NCBI RefSeq assembly: GCF_035046505.1
Contig: NC_089822.1
Coordinates: 111,617,307-111,681,306, forward strand
Direction of reading: 5' to 3'
DNA length: 64,000 bases
DNA from: Tiliqua scincoides
Lineage: Eukaryota; Chordata; Lepidosauria; Squamata; Scincidae
The notes beneath the pieces were generated by a model, which saw nothing but the letters and a program-made list of their open reading frames with translations, did not search any database and was not told the DNA's origin. The translations under genes and the position numbers were made by a program. Positions 11,613 through 26,600 of the stretch are shown piece after piece. The number at the start of each line of letters is the position of its first letter. The first letter of the stretch is position 1.

Positions 11613-14600
11613 ATAGCAGCTAAAATTGGGGGAGACTCAGCCACGACAGTGAACAACACCACTCCTGACTTTGGATTTGGTGGTCAGAAGAGGCAACTAG
11701 AGGATGGAGGTACTGTACAATACAATGAAAGGGAGTACTAGTAAGAATAGGCCTTTGGGAAGGTGGGGGAGGATAAATGGTTTTGGAAAAATACCATTCA
11801 TGCAGAAGTCTGTTCTTACATACTTCAGAATCCAGAGCTGACGACATCATACTCTTCGAAGTGATAATGAAAGCAACTTGCCAAAGGTCATGCAGTTACC
11901 TTAATATAACTTAATAGACCCAGTTGCTCAAGTATAGCTGCAGAGGTTCCATTTGTTTTGATGGGGTTTGCTTAACAGTCCTCAGAGACTTGCTCTAGTG
12001 GACTTGCTCTCATATTAATGTGGACACATCAAAGCTATATCTGTTGTATAGAGTTAAGTTTTCAAAGCAGGCCTTGCTTTAGTAACAAGTCTTAGGGGGA
12101 GCAGGGTTTTGTTTTAAATAGTGGCAGAGAGTTCAGGCTGACTTCTCATTGTTGAAAAGAATTCGGATGCATTTCTTTTTCTTGTTTCGACAGACCAACC
12201 TGAGAGCAAGAAACTGGCTCCTCAGCCAGAACGTAAGTGCAGTTTCTTGTGCATAAGGGACTGGGTAAAGATGTCTGTGAACTGTAGCAAACTCTTTTCA
12301 TGCTGATGTTGATACTGAAAAGTGGGAGAATATGTAAACTACAGGGGGTGCAGGAATTATATTAAATTGACCATGGCCTAAAAACAGCTCATGGTTTGGC
12401 TCATGGCTGAGTTATAGCTTCTGATAGAATATGAATTCATAACCAGACCCTTCCTTTGCTTTCCTTTCCAGCGATGCCACCACCCCCACAGCTTGGACCG
12501 ATCCATCCTCCCCCCAGGTAAATTAGCTGCTTGCTTCCCGCCTTCCCCCCACCCCCACAACATGTGCTTGAGCTGGAATGGTCTAATCTTTTTTATTATG
12601 CGAGTTCAATTTGCCTGCAAGGAGGGTCAGCATTTTAGTGCCCTCAAAGGGAAAGGTTAGATATGGGTTAGATATGTTAGATATGGGTCGGCACCCAGCT
12701 TTGTGAGAGACATGCAGTTTGGAAGACCAGTCACTCCAGGCACTTGTGTGCCTTGTTAGGTAGTGAAGGGTTGTGCTGCTTGGCCATTACTCAGGTACTT
12801 CATGCTCTTGTGTCGTTTCTGGTTTCATAGCTTTAGTTTCTGAAACCTGTGTTGGAAGAGCCTTGTGTACAAACGCTGCTCCCTTGGCCTCTGCGCCATG
12901 TAGTGGACCACATGTTCTGCCAGGCTGTGCTGGTGCATTTTGCACCGGTGCATGGTGATTTCCTCAGAGCGGTGCTTGATTGCTCAGCCACCTTCCTTTC
13001 TGCCCTTTCAGGAGAAGGAAAGTTCTCCAGTTTTTTGTTTCTTGATGGATGCTGGTGAATACCAGGTCCATTTCTGTAACCCTCCCACTCCTTACTTTAA
13101 GCTGCTGACCGTTTCCCTTGCAGGTCTACAGTGACTGAAGAGTACAGAGTACCTGATGGCATGGTGGGACTCAGTGAGTATTAGACAGGGAAGGCAGGAA
13201 CCCTGCTGTTGTCTTAGTTGCAAGACTGTCACTTCACCTTTACTAACCAGTGCCTTCCTGACGTCTCGGTGCCTGTTGGCTGAGCTTCCCATAGGGAAGG
13301 CTCAGGCAGGCTGGTTTGTTTGTGACCCTTTTGTGTGTTTTTTTGAGAGATGACAAGCATTTGAGTTTCCCCTGTGTACTTGGAGCCGTGCTATTGTACT
13401 TGGTGCCAGAGGTGTGGGGTGGGTGTTCTGCTCTGCGAAGTGCTCAGGCAAGGTTTCTGTTCATGGCATAGTAGGGGCTGAATGCTAAGGCTGGTGTCAC
13501 GTGAGCACTTCCTGTGCATATCAGGACTTTTGGGATTTGAGCAGCAGCACAGATTCACTCTGGACACCTCACAGGCTCAGGCTAGGAGTGCTGAAGGGAG
13601 TTCAGAGTATTTTTGGATAGCTTATGGACTTTGCTTTGGATTCAACAACTTTCTGTGAGTGAACCTGGCTAAGGTAGGAGGTCCTGGGTGGGCCTTTGCC
13701 AGAAGGAATGGTGGCTGCAAAACACTGCCTGAAGCAGAATTTTATACTAAGCAGGCGAGAATTGGTTCCCAGAAGGCATTTTGTTTACAAGCCTCTGTGT
13801 TAAAGTGGCTTGACATTCAAGCTCTGAAGTTGAAGTTGGCTGAAACATGCGTGCTGAGGTACCCCTTGAGCTTTCTGATTCTAGTAGACTGTCTTGCCTC
13901 CGTTGCTGCAAAGACCCACAAATACTTTACTTTCTGCTAATTGAAATTGCGTATTTTGGAGGAGCATTTCTGTCCCTCATGCTTTCTTCTGTGCTGTATA
14001 AACAGTGAAACTTGAGGGAATCTTGGGTATTGTTCCACTCGGCTATTGCTCCTTCCATGTGTGCACACAACTCTCCTATGTTTGGCTGCATTTTTAACTG
14101 ACTATATAGAATGTCTGGGGGGGGAGAGAAAAATCATTTTGAAAGTATGTTCTGTGGTCCTGCCTGGAACCTGCCAAGTATCTTTTCAATTCTCCATTAA
14201 AGCAGAAAGTTGTCTTTAAGCCTACCTTGAATTAACTTGTCTGCTTTTATTTCAAGTTTGAGTTTCTTAGTGCTGCTCTCCTTACTTTGCAGTCATAGGA
14301 AGAGGTGGGGAGCAGATTAACAAAATACAGCAGGACTCTGGATGCAAAGTACAGATTTCTCCAGGTAAGTTGAAGAAAGAAAGCAGAGCACGGAAAGAAT
14401 TTAGCTGAAGCGAAAGATGTTCATTAATTCTTCTCAACCTGATATTTAAGAGTGAGGATGAGTTACTAATTGTGTTTAAAGATTAAAAAAGCATGCCACT
14501 TTTAGCAGATGCCTTGTGGCTAGCCTGTTCCAAACAAGCTCCACACTGTTCTTAGTTGTGAAAGTTTTACTGTGTTAGAAGCACATGTACAGCGTTCTCG

Positions 14601-17600
14601 TGAAGCAAACAGATGTTCCCAAGTTGAGGCAAGCTAATTCTTCTCAGGTGGCATAAAAAGTGTGTGAGCAGGTTTCAGCTGGTTGGTTTATTGCTGAAGG
14701 CAAACTTTTCAGCCCTTGTGCCACTTGCTGTAGCCACTAAAACTTCATCAATGGTATGCACCACAGACAAGTGCAAGCCAACTTTTGTAGTGTGAATTTG
14801 TTTAAGGCCTTCAGTAATGCCAGTTCCCTCAGGTCTTGTAGATGGTCTGTGATTGAAGGAAAGATCAGATTCTCTAGGGAGATGCATTTTGATGAAGAGA
14901 AGTTCAGCAACCTGTCTCCTTTCCTCCAACAGACAGTGGAGGATTGCCAGAGCGGAGTGTGTCTTTGACAGGATCACCAGAATCTGTGCAGTGAGTAATT
15001 TTTTGTCCTTTGCCAAAGTTGTAGTTCAAGAAAAAGGGCATGGGCAGCACGGGGGTAAAGAAGGGGCATGAAATTTTAATAAAAATACAGCTGCAAGGTG
15101 GCATAGTACTAGACTCTGGCAGAGGGGCAAAGCATCTCTGGTGCAAAGAATGTTAAATGGGCATTGACACTACTGAGTGCACTCATATGGCTTTAAAATT
15201 CAAGGTCCTCTATTAGTCATAGATATCCAAAACAAAAAGGACTGCAGCTGATCCAGTTACTGGTTGTGTGTCAGATTGTGGAACCAATACAGCAGCAACA
15301 TACTGATTTACATTGAAGTTGTAGAAAATGTTGCTGGAACTTTCATTTCAAGTGCTAGTACTGTAATAGTGAGAGTAGAGACTGTAAATCTTTTCCATCA
15401 CCAGCACATTGTTGTGGCTTTTACTTCTTTGCAGGAAGGCAAAAATGATGCTTGACGATATTGTGTCGCGGGGGCGTGGTGGGCCACCTGGTCAGTTCCA
15501 TGATAACGCCAATGGACAGAATGGTACAGTGCAAGAAATCATGATCCCCGCTGGGAAAGCAGGCCTGGTGATCGGCAAAGGAGGGGAGACTATTAAGCAG
15601 CTGCAGGTAAGGGGTAGGCCATCAGAGCTAATGTTTGTCATGCTTAACACTTCTGCTGTTTTGGTTTCTCTTGTCAGTTGGAAGCAAGGATGTTTTTGTC
15701 TTGTCCATGGTTGACTCTAAATTTTGTGTGAGAATGGGCTTGCAGAAACTGGGCAATTGTGCAGTCCACTTGACTTCTTATTCTTTCTTAATATAGGAGC
15801 GAGCAGGAGTGAAAATGATTTTAATTCAGGACGGTTCACAAAACACAAATGTAGATAAGCCCCTTCGGATAATTGGGGACCCCTACAAAGTACAGGTAAG
15901 ATTCATTGGTTAACTTTCTCCGTATCTCTGAGCTTGGATGTTCACTTGTCTTTTTTGTGACTGGGCTATCGTGGTTACCCTCTGGCTTGTACAGGGACTG
16001 ACTCTTACGTAGTAGCTATCTTTTTCAGTTGCTGGTGCACTGTATTCCTTTTGAACAGATAATTAGCCTTCCTATTATAGTTGTAGTTTGTGTCCTGGGG
16101 GAAAAAGTTAGCTTTAGCCATGCACCCAGATGTCTGCTATTGGTAGAAAGTGCTGAAGAAATGTTGAAATGGGTGTTCAGAGCCTCTGACATTTGGGATG
16201 AGACATACTGAAACAGAAATGTCACAGGCCAGGTGTGGGAGGCAGGTTTGGCTTTCATTTTGCATTGTTCAGCAGTTTAGTCAAATAGCTCATCTTAAGG
16301 ACCTCCTTGTATTTATGACACCTTAACAAATACCTTGGTATTCCATAGTGCCTATACTGGCCTGGCATTTGTTCTGCTTCTCTACCACTGAAGCTTTATC
16401 ACTCTTGTCCTGCATCTTCAATTGCCTGTCTGATGCTTCTTGTGACATGTTTTGTCTCACTTGACTCAGTATGCCGAAGAAATGATTTGTATATTTCCTC
16501 CCAAATCTTACTTTCTGAAACTGTTTCCGTTCAGGTCATCAGTTCCCAAACTTCTTGAATCACAGAGGACTTTTCAGGAGAGAAATTAGCGCTCTGTGAC
16601 TATCATGTCCCTTATGCCAAGGGCACATACGTGCATTTTTGCCTGTTTTTACCTAACTATATTTTTCAAGTAGTTGGTCAGTATCTTATTGTATAGAAAA
16701 AGTATGAATTATTTTTTGAATTCTAAACAGTTTAGATTTTGATCTAAACTTTTCCCATTGAAAGTCATTAAAAATGGGAACTTTGAATATTATTCTCTCA
16801 AAACTTCAATTTTGCATTTACAGAGGGGCTCTGTACCCGCAGATTCACTTACCCCCAGACCCCAAGTCCAGGCCCCCCGTGCACCCCCCCTTGCCTCCAG
16901 AGAGACATCTGAGCTCTAAAGCTAAAAAATTCAACTTCTGGTTTCACAGAGAAACCAGAAGTGACTTTTTAATGCCTTATAAGGCATTGGGAGACCCAGG
17001 GAAGCTCCCCTCGTTCACCTATATCCGCAGTTTCAGTTATCCACAGGGTCCCTGAATGGAACTCCCACGGATAAGGGGGAACACCTGTATGTGTCTTTGG
17101 CATAAGGACAATGATATTTTCACCTTGCACCTTCATAGGTACTAAACCAAATGACCACAGTATTGATGGTGGAAGATCTTAAGCATTTGGGCATGTTAAA
17201 CATCAAGTTTTATTTCATTTTAAAGTTTTCTCCACTAATTTCAGAGAAATAAAGAACTTAACTACATAAATAAAAAACAATAACAAAGTAAGGCAAAACA
17301 TTTGTGAATGAGTTCAAAGCAGCTATTGTAAATTAACAGTAGGTTACCCACATAGATATTGCATTTAAAACCATTTTTACAGTTACGAAATCAAAAGTGT
17401 CTCTTTGCATCAAAAAAGAATAAAGCATAGCCTGAAAACTTGGTCCCATTCCTCTCATTAGAATCTGTTTTGATTTGCACAGTGTGGCTGTATTTGGAAC
17501 AGCTGCAACCAAATTATCTGGCTCTGCACTAAGGCAAGCTACATCTTCAATTCACAATTTTGAGATCTTCACGTGTATTTTTCTTTCCAATCTCTTCACA

Positions 17601-20600
17601 GAGCACTTGGAGATGCTTCGTGGAGCATCAAGTGCTCCACAGAGCACAGTTCAGGAACTGCGGATTTAGGCACACAACTGTGGCTTTCTTTGCCCTTTCT
17701 CATGTGTCTGTATTCAGCCACCAAGCATTATTACTTTTCCCAGTGCAGCTCTGCAAAAATCTAAACCATTCTAGTTCTTAAATCTGATTTGTGTTCTATC
17801 TTCTGCTTTTGACTACTGCTTCTTTGTGGTCTGCCCATGTCACGCACCTAAGTCCAGTTCTGTTGCCAAAGTACCTCCCCCCTCTCATCCTTTTTACCAA
17901 GTTGCATTGCTCATTTAACTCCTTGCACTTTCTTTCCATCAACATCTGAAGCTGCCTTTATATTAAATCAAACCATTGATCTAGTTCAGTGCTGACTCCT
18001 GAACTGACAGTGGTGTTCTCTAAGATCTCAGGCTTAGGTTATTTTCCTGCTACCTGAACCTTTTAGCTGGGGATGCAGAGAATGACCCTGGCACCTTCCA
18101 CTTGAACAGTGCCCTACCCGACTTAAAACTACGTGCCCTTCCATGTCCATCAAACATGGGGATGTTCTGTCCCATCCGTTTTTCCCATTTTCTCCCATTT
18201 TCTCACTTTTGCCTTCACTCCTCCTATCTACCTAAAATGTTTTTTCTTTTGCTGTATGGCCTTACTATGCTGGTGATTGAATTGCCAGTCCATTAATTCA
18301 AATACATTGTATAGCAAATTTCTTATGCCCTGATGAGATATTTATCATAGGAAGAGTACTCTGTGGAAGGTGCACAAAGGCATTCTGAATTTTATCTATT
18401 TGCAGCAAGCTTGTGAAATGGTAATGGACATCCTACGGGAGCGGGACCAGGGAGGCTTCGGTGACCGAAATGAATATGGTTCCAGGATTGGTGGAGGAAT
18501 AGATGTAAGCATGGTTCTGTAACTTTCTGGACAAAGGGAAAGTCGCTTCTGGTGGAATGGTCTCTCCCCTCCCTCCCCAAAAAAACCCAGTTCCCATGTC
18601 TGAAAGCAGGAGATGGCCAAGCCAGTTGTCCAGACCCAAGTCTCCTAGTAATTTGAACTGCTTTTAACTGTCCTCCAGTTTATTTGTGTCTTTTCCACTT
18701 GCTCAGGTTCCCGTACCCAGGCATTCTGTTGGTGTGGTTATTGGACGTAGTGGCGAGATGATTAAGAAAATACAAAATGATGCTGGAGTTCGAATACAGT
18801 TCAAGCAAGGTCAGAAGCCCCAGTCTTTCTCTGTCGTCGTATTACGTGGCAAAACATCAGGCCTACTGAATATTTGTGTGATTTCTCTTTCTCTGGATGA
18901 TTTTTCTCTTCTTAGCTGTACTAGGTTAAGGGACCTTCTTTAGAAACAAAGAGCTGTATGGGTTTGTTGCTGTAATAAAGTATGCCTCCAGGCACACTTC
19001 ATTATTCTTCGAAGGTCTATGTAACATTTGTTGAACGTCTCTTCCTCTGTGGCTTGTTGTATGAGGTGCAGATGTTTTCCTTCTATGGAAGTGAAATGGT
19101 TCATTACTGCTAATGGGAAAAAACTCATTAAGGAAGCTAAAAGGGAGTGGGTGTGTCTGTCTTTCTTTCTGTCTTTTGAGGATCAGTATTTGAATCCTGT
19201 CAATAGTTCGTGCACTAAGTGCTCAAGGAAAGCTTTGGTGCCTTGTTCTGAAATATTAGATGAATATGGACCTGGATAAAATTTCCTGTTTCCTTTTCAG
19301 ATGATGGGACGGGTCCTGAGAAGATTGCACATATTATGGGTCCCCCAGACAGATGCGAACATGCTGCCAGGATTATCAATGATCTTCTCCAGAGCCTCCG
19401 GGTATGAAATCTTCTTTTGGTTCATTGTAGCCCTCAGGATTATGGCATTGCCAAAAGTACATTCTATTTTGTGTACACAAGAACTGCAGTGAATAAACTG
19501 TTCAGTTTTGGAATCTTGGTCACAAGTGGCCAATACTTTAAAGTGGTAATGCACCTTAATTTTATCTTGGTGAGAAGTTCACTGCGGATGTTTTTACTAG
19601 GCAAAGGGTAAAATTTGACCCAAACCTCTGAATGAAGAGGTTCTTGCCTTGCAGTGACCTAGTTTAAGTAAAACTTAGGTGGTTCCGAGGCATGTTCCAC
19701 AAAGCCCACTTAGGGGTGGTACTTTCCATACCTGCTGGGTGTAACCATTGACTGGGGTTGAGAATGTACCCTAGAATTGAACCCTGCAGCTGCATGTTGC
19801 AGGAGACAGTCAGTAGTGGTGGGCCAGTCATCTTTTGGAAGTTTCTCTGCCATGAACATTCTTCTCATTGGAGAACTCTTGATAAGCTTCTGCAGCAGCC
19901 AAGGACTCCCCAGTATGCAGTTGGAAAATCACTGGTATGCAGCATGTGCCATGAGCATTGAATTCTGGGATTGTAAGATCTCATAAGAACATAAGAACAG
20001 CCTCACTGGATCAGGCCATAGGCCCATCTAGTCCAGCTTCCTGTATCTCACAGCAGCCCACCAAATGCCCCAGGGAGCACACCAGATAACAAGAGACCTC
20101 ATCCTGGTGCCCTCCCTTGCATCTGGCATTCTGACATAGCCCATTTCTAAAATCAGGAGGTTGCACATACACATCATGGCTTGTAACCCATAATGGATTT
20201 TTCCTCCAGAAACTTGTCCAATCCCCTTTTAAAGGCATCCAGGCCAGATGCCATCACCACATCCTGTGGCAAGGAGTTCCACAGACCAACCACACGCTGA
20301 GTAAAGAAATACACCTCAAAGGCCTCCCCTCACACAGGGATATGCTACTGTAGTCTTGCATGCAATTTGATAACAAAATCAGTTTAGATCCATTTGGTCC
20401 ATCAACCCACAAACACTTTCCAAGCGCACATCTTGAGTGCGTTCCATTGAGACAGAAAGTCTATAAGACTAGCCAAAATTTTGGCTAGTAGTGGTGTCAC
20501 CCCCTCCCTTGCACGTCACCCGGTATCGCCCACACCCCGTAGTGACACCACTGACTGAGGGTTACAGCCTTGTGGAGCTTTCCCAATGGTTATCAAACTT

Positions 20601-23600
20601 TTAGCACCGGGACCCCAGAATGAGAGTCTGTCAGAACCCACCGGAAGTGATGTCATGACCGAAATTGGCATCATAAAGCAGGAAAATTTTTAACAATCCT
20701 AGGCTGCAATTCTACCCACACTTACTCAGGAGTAAGTCCCATTTACTCATGGTTAAAAGCATGTTCAGAGTAGCCTGTTAAAAGTACAGATCTGTCACAT
20801 TTCTCCAAATGCAGTCACATACCATGGAAGCAAGTCTAATATATTAAAAATTAAATATTGAAATGAATGGGGACCCACCTGAAGTGGGCTCGCGATCCAC
20901 CTAGTGGGTCCTGACCCACAGTGTGAGAAACACTGCTCTAGGGGATCTGCCTTGTCATTTGCCTCTTTCCACTGCTCATGTTTTGCTCGTATATTTGCGC
21001 ATAAAAACAATAAGGCAATGACTCTATGAGTATTCAACATTCTGTAATGAAAAGGTAAAAGAATCCTGGTAGCTGACCCTGGAGCTTCTCACTTTTCCAG
21101 GAAGTGTGTTTGGAAGGAAAATAAAGGGTGGGGCTTTTTTCTTTTTCTTTTTTTGCCAGCTGCCCAGTGTCTTCTTCAATTTGCAGTTTACCAAGAACAC
21201 AAATGCATGCACACACAAAGGGCATTGTCTTTATTGTTCATCCCAAATCCTCCTCAGTTGCCAAGGAAATATTTTTAGCTTGTTTACAGAGCAGCTCTGT
21301 GGCAACCCCTCTGATGAACTGGGCTCCACGATTTTAGTTTGTCAGAGGTGTGCATTTGTCAGAGGTTTGTGGTCAAGCTGGGCTATAAGGAGGGTAAGTT
21401 TGCCCTATACAAAAATATCAGGATGATCAATAAAAAGGAGAGCAGGCCGAGCAGCTGTTGTGCTTTTGTGACTCTGCTGGGGGGTGATATCCCGTCCATC
21501 AATGACAGGTTGTGGGGGCAGGTGAAGACTGGATCACATAACTAAGCCCCTCAGGGCTTGAGACTGTTCATTTGGGCTACCTTCATTACAAGACATTGCT
21601 TGTAAATACATAAATAAATAAGTAAATAAATCTTTTTAGATCACCTTTTTTTTTAAAAAAGTCTCATAAAGCTAGGTGAGTCCTGATAAGAGTGTCATTT
21701 TCGCCTACTGCCGTACAATCCAGCTCGTCCTCTTAGGTCATCAGAGAAGGCCTTTTTACAAGTGCCACCGCCCAAGGAGGTTCGTGGGGCGGCGGCAAAA
21801 AATAGGGCCTTCTCAGTAGTGGCACCAATGTTGTGGAACTCCCTTCCCCTTGACTTGAGAATGGCTCCCTCTCTTGAGTTTTTTCAGCGAGGCCTGGAGA
21901 CCCTGCTCTTTAAACAAGCCTTCTGATTCCATGGCCTTTTTAACACTTTTATACAACTTTTAGTTTCTTTTTGACAGGCTGGATTCCTCTATGATTTGCT
22001 GTTTTATCTCAACAAAGAACAGGTTTGGGGAAGCATTCATAGGCTACTTCATATTTTTATTCTAGTTCTCCTTACTGTTGTGTTCCTGTCTTGCAGAGTG
22101 GCCCACCAGGTCCCCCAGGTTCAGGAATGCCTCCTGGAGGTAGAGGTAGAGGCAGAGGGCAAGGCAATTGGGGGCCTCCTGGAGGAGAGATGACCTTCTC
22201 TATCCCCACTCACAAGTGTGGGCTGGTTATTGGCAGAGGTAAGTGTCTGCTGTGCTTTCCAGCTTTGCCTCTGCTGTTCTAAGATGGTTGAAATCAAACC
22301 TCTGATTGTACCTCCATATTCCTTTTCAGGTGGAGAAAATGTAAAAGCCATAAACCAGCAGACAGGAGCTTTTGTAGAAATATCCCGGCAGCTACCACCC
22401 AATGGAGACCCCAACTTCAAACTCTTCATCATCCGGGGCTCACCTCAGCAGATTGATCATGCCAAGCAGCTCATAGAGGAAAAGATTGAGGTAACTGTCT
22501 GCCCTTCCCCATGCAGCAGGTCTCAAGGTTTGGGGCTGGGTTGTGGACATAACAGTTCTCATGTGGTGATCAATTTCTTCCATAGGGTCCTCTCTGCCCA
22601 GTTGGACCAGGACCTGGGCCTGGGGGACCTCCTGGACCAGCACCAATGGGTCCCTTCAATCCAGGGCCTTTCAATCAAGGGCCCCCCAGTGCACCCCCTC
22701 AGTAAGTACCAAAGCTATTCAAGCCTGCTTTTCCCTTTGATTACTTTGCTTTTCATTTCCTGAAGGCAAATAGTGAAAGTCTTTAGTTTTGTTAGAGATG
22801 GAAATTTGGACTTGCATATCCAGAGAGATGCTCATCTACTTCTAAACCAGCTAGACCCAAGAAGTCACTAGTAATGCTGATCTGAAAATGGGGCCCTTTT
22901 TGTGAAGCCCAGCCCCCCCATGTTTTGAGCATGCTCAGATAAAAGTTTTGCCTTCAAGGTAATCTGAAATACAGTCCTTCCCCTTTTTGAGCAAAGTCCA
23001 TGCTAAAGTAGGTTGCTGGGATTGTGCTGCAGAATGCCATTGGTGATGTAAAAACAATTTTTCTCTGGAAGTTGTTGGGCTTTCAGCAGCTTGGGAGGCA
23101 TTCATTGCCTCCCCAATTGGCAGTTTCCAAATTGAAAATCAAACCATACCATTTGCTCCAGCACCACTTGTAGGGGCGTGGGGCAGAATGTGGAGTAGTG
23201 GAACTCTTAAGGAAACTGGAAGCTAGTGGTTTGCACTTGCCAAATCCCTTCCTGCTCCACCACTGATATATTGGGTCAACAGCTGATGTGGAGAGAAGTA
23301 GATATTAGCTGCCACCACCTCAGAGTGGGAAGATGAGGCAGAGGTTGCCTAGGAAAGAGCTCCCTTCAAAACCTCATTATTGTTTAAAACCAGATTGCAG
23401 CAGTGAACTTGAGTCATTCTGGAGACAGGACAACCACTCAGTTACCAGTGAACATGGACTAGGCCAGCAAAGAATCAAAATGTAACATGTTCCTTAACCC
23501 CATCCCAAGTTAAACAAAATGGGAAAGGCATGGAGAGACATGCAGTCAGCAGGCTGGTAAAAATAATGCTTGGACTTGGTTGGATGATCGTAAGAGAGAG

Positions 23601-26600
23601 CTTGACAAAATTGGGTGCAGTAACTGGTAATGCCAAGCCGGACAACTACCCAAGTAGAAAAGCAGAAAATCTCAACTCATTTCTTCAGTAGGCTGGCTTG
23701 GAGTAGAAAGACAAGGCAAAATTAATGCCCTAAATACATCTAGCTAGAAATATAATCCCTATTGTTAGCTGTCTCAGAAATCCAAGTGTTGGCCTTGTAT
23801 ACTTATTGCTAGTAAATGAATGTGCCTTCTGTAAACAGCACATGGTTCCAGCAGCTGACCTGGCAAAAAAATATGCAAGCATCCTGGTGCTTAGTGTTAA
23901 ATGTAGGTTTTCTATCATGGGGTTACCCGATTGAATGGGAGGAGCCATCTGGCCACTTGATCTGGCCCTTCACCTAGATGGGTGTGTTTGGCTGCCTGCT
24001 GACTGGGCACCTGTCAGTCTCAACTGGGGGTTGGTTAGAAGCTATTGTCTTCAGCTGGTCCCATACGTTAAGAAAAAGCAATCACAGTGTGTATAATATG
24101 GCTTTTTGGGGAAAGGAATTTCAAACAAAGAACAACAGATGCATCCCAGGGTAATGGCGCCTGCATCTAGGATGCCACAGATGCTCCATGGAAGTCTTCA
24201 GCATCTCAGAGGTCTCTTGGGTGGTTAGAAATGTCCAAAAATAAGGAAAAGGGGTGGGGGGTATTGATCACAAGAACTGCCATGCTAATAACTTGCTCTC
24301 ATGCATGGCTCTATTGCCATGGGAGTAAAAGTGACAGTCTGTCAAATACTCACTTGCTTCTGCTCTGGGAAGCTAGTATACTCCAGCTTACAGCCACCAG
24401 CAGGTTCCATTTCATGAAAACATAAATTAAGCAGAAACTTCATCTTATTCATCCCAATTCTTCTGGATATCAGAGTTGGGCTAAAACAACTACTACTCAT
24501 GACCTGTTTAGCAAAGGAGTTGGCCTGGGTCTGAAATCTCTTGCTGCTAACCAAACTGCCTCACCAACTTTTCTGAGCAGTTGCTTTGTTTCTGTGGAGT
24601 GGCTCCCCAAGACAGGCTGCAGATGACCAACTTTCTAAAGCCCAGAGTTGTGCCTTTTCCATCAGTTCCTTCGTGACAGTCATCGGTGCCTCTCTTGTGT
24701 TTTCAGCCCTGGGGGACCACCACCTCCGCAATACCCACCCCAAGGCTGGGGGAATGCCTACCCACAGTGGCAGCCTCCTGCTCCTCATGACCCAAGTAAG
24801 TACAACAATTCCTCCTTGTACTCTGGTATTGCAGGCAGTTGTGTTCAGGGCTTGTGTTAGCAAGGAACTAGATGCATTCAGCCCTCTGTTTCCTTTCCAG
24901 ATAAAGCAGCAGCTGCAGCAGCAGACCCCAATGCAGCCTGGGCAGCCTATTACTCACATTACTACCAGCAGCCTCCTGGCCCGGTTCCAGGAGCACCCCC
25001 GGCTCCCACAGCGCCACCAGTGCAAGGAGAGCCCCCACAGCCGCCACCTACTGGACAGTCAGACTACACTAAAGCATGGGAGGAGTATTATAAAAAACTA
25101 GGTGAGTATGTTTTGATGGAGAAAGTTTTAAGAGGAGTGATCAGAGCTTCCAAAAAGCCATGTGTTAGTTTGTCCCTTTAAATAATGTACTGCCTCCAAA
25201 TGCTTTAGGACCTGTATTTCGTTCCTGTTGCATGTATTCCTATTTTATGAACACTTGTCATTTGGAAAAGTTGGCTTGCCCTTTTGTCTTGGTTCTCCTT
25301 GGGATTTTTAGTTCTCACATCCAAGCATGAACAAATGAATGAGTTTGTATGCTGGTTATGTTGATGCCTCAAGTCTGCACAAGTTCCCTCAACTGTTTCT
25401 TAGTGTCACTATATGAATGACAAAGCAACATGTTTTGCTAGAAAGTTCTAAAAAGGCTCCTCTAAGTATTATTGCACGTTTGTCGTCTTGCAGTGGCTTC
25501 CTGTTGGCATTTATTCAGAATCTCTTACAAGCTCCATAAGAAAGCAAGAGTTAGTCTCTTGAGAGCCACGGGACTCTGGTGTGGTTGTTCCTCTAAGACT
25601 TTGATTTAGGAGCCTTTTCAGTAGTGGGAGGAAAGCTTGCATATGAAATTCAGTGAGCAGAGACCAGCCCCTCCTCCATGGGGGTGGGTGGTTAGCTCCT
25701 CACAACAAGGCCTTGCCCATGGTAATTTGTGCCATTGACCTTTGAGTCCCCTTTTCAGGCTTGAATCTTGTAATTGAGAACAGTGCATGTCCCTGACCCT
25801 GTTGTCCTTTAACATTACTTTCAGGCCAGCAGCCCCAGCAGCCAGGAGCTCCACCACAACAGGATTACACAAAAGCCTGGGAAGAGTATTATAAAAAGCA
25901 AGGTGAGTTAAGGGCCAGAACTGCTGTGGGGACCTTGGCTGTGGCACTGCCAGTAGGCTGGTTGAGAGTGTCTCTTAAGTGACTTACTCCCTCATTCTCT
26001 TTTCAAAATAGCTCAAGTAGCTACTGGGGCAGGGCCAGCAGCACCACCAGGACCTCAGCCTGACTATAGTGCAGCCTGGGCAGAATACTACAGACAACAA
26101 GCTGCCTACTATGGACAGACACCTGGTGCTGGTGGTCCAGTGCCACCGCCCACACAGCAGGGACAGCAGGTGAGTTGGAGAACTGTGGCTGGTGTGATCC
26201 TTCTGCTAGGAAACATGTGTCCACTAGAAAAAGCAAAAGGCTGGATTAGAGCCAAACTCCTACAAAAACAGGAGATATAATCCTTTTTACGGTTTGTGTG
26301 ACTGGGGTGTGACTTGTTTTCCCTTGTAGCAGACTGTTGTTCATTTTTCCTTTTACATTTAATTGTGTGGCTTTTAGAGAAGTTTAAATGCCCAAAATAC
26401 TTGTCTGCAATCTTGGATTGGGGAGGGGAATCCCAGATGTCTGGCCTAATAGCAAAATCAGTGTGTCTGCTTCAGGAACATCACTAGAGTTCGGATGCAG
26501 AGAGATTATGAAGAAGCCTTTAACTTCCTTGGCTTCAAAGATATGAAGTGAAACAGCTGCTAGAGTGAGCCATGCTGCCTGTCTCCTGACAGAAAATGTG

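Noticed and set aside
22218-22763. 181-residue open frame
   Set aside because: Reads through a KHSRP exon into introns; the exon's correct phase and splice sites are clear.
24586-25101. 171-residue open frame
   Set aside because: A shifted-frame reading of two KHSRP exons and the intron between them.
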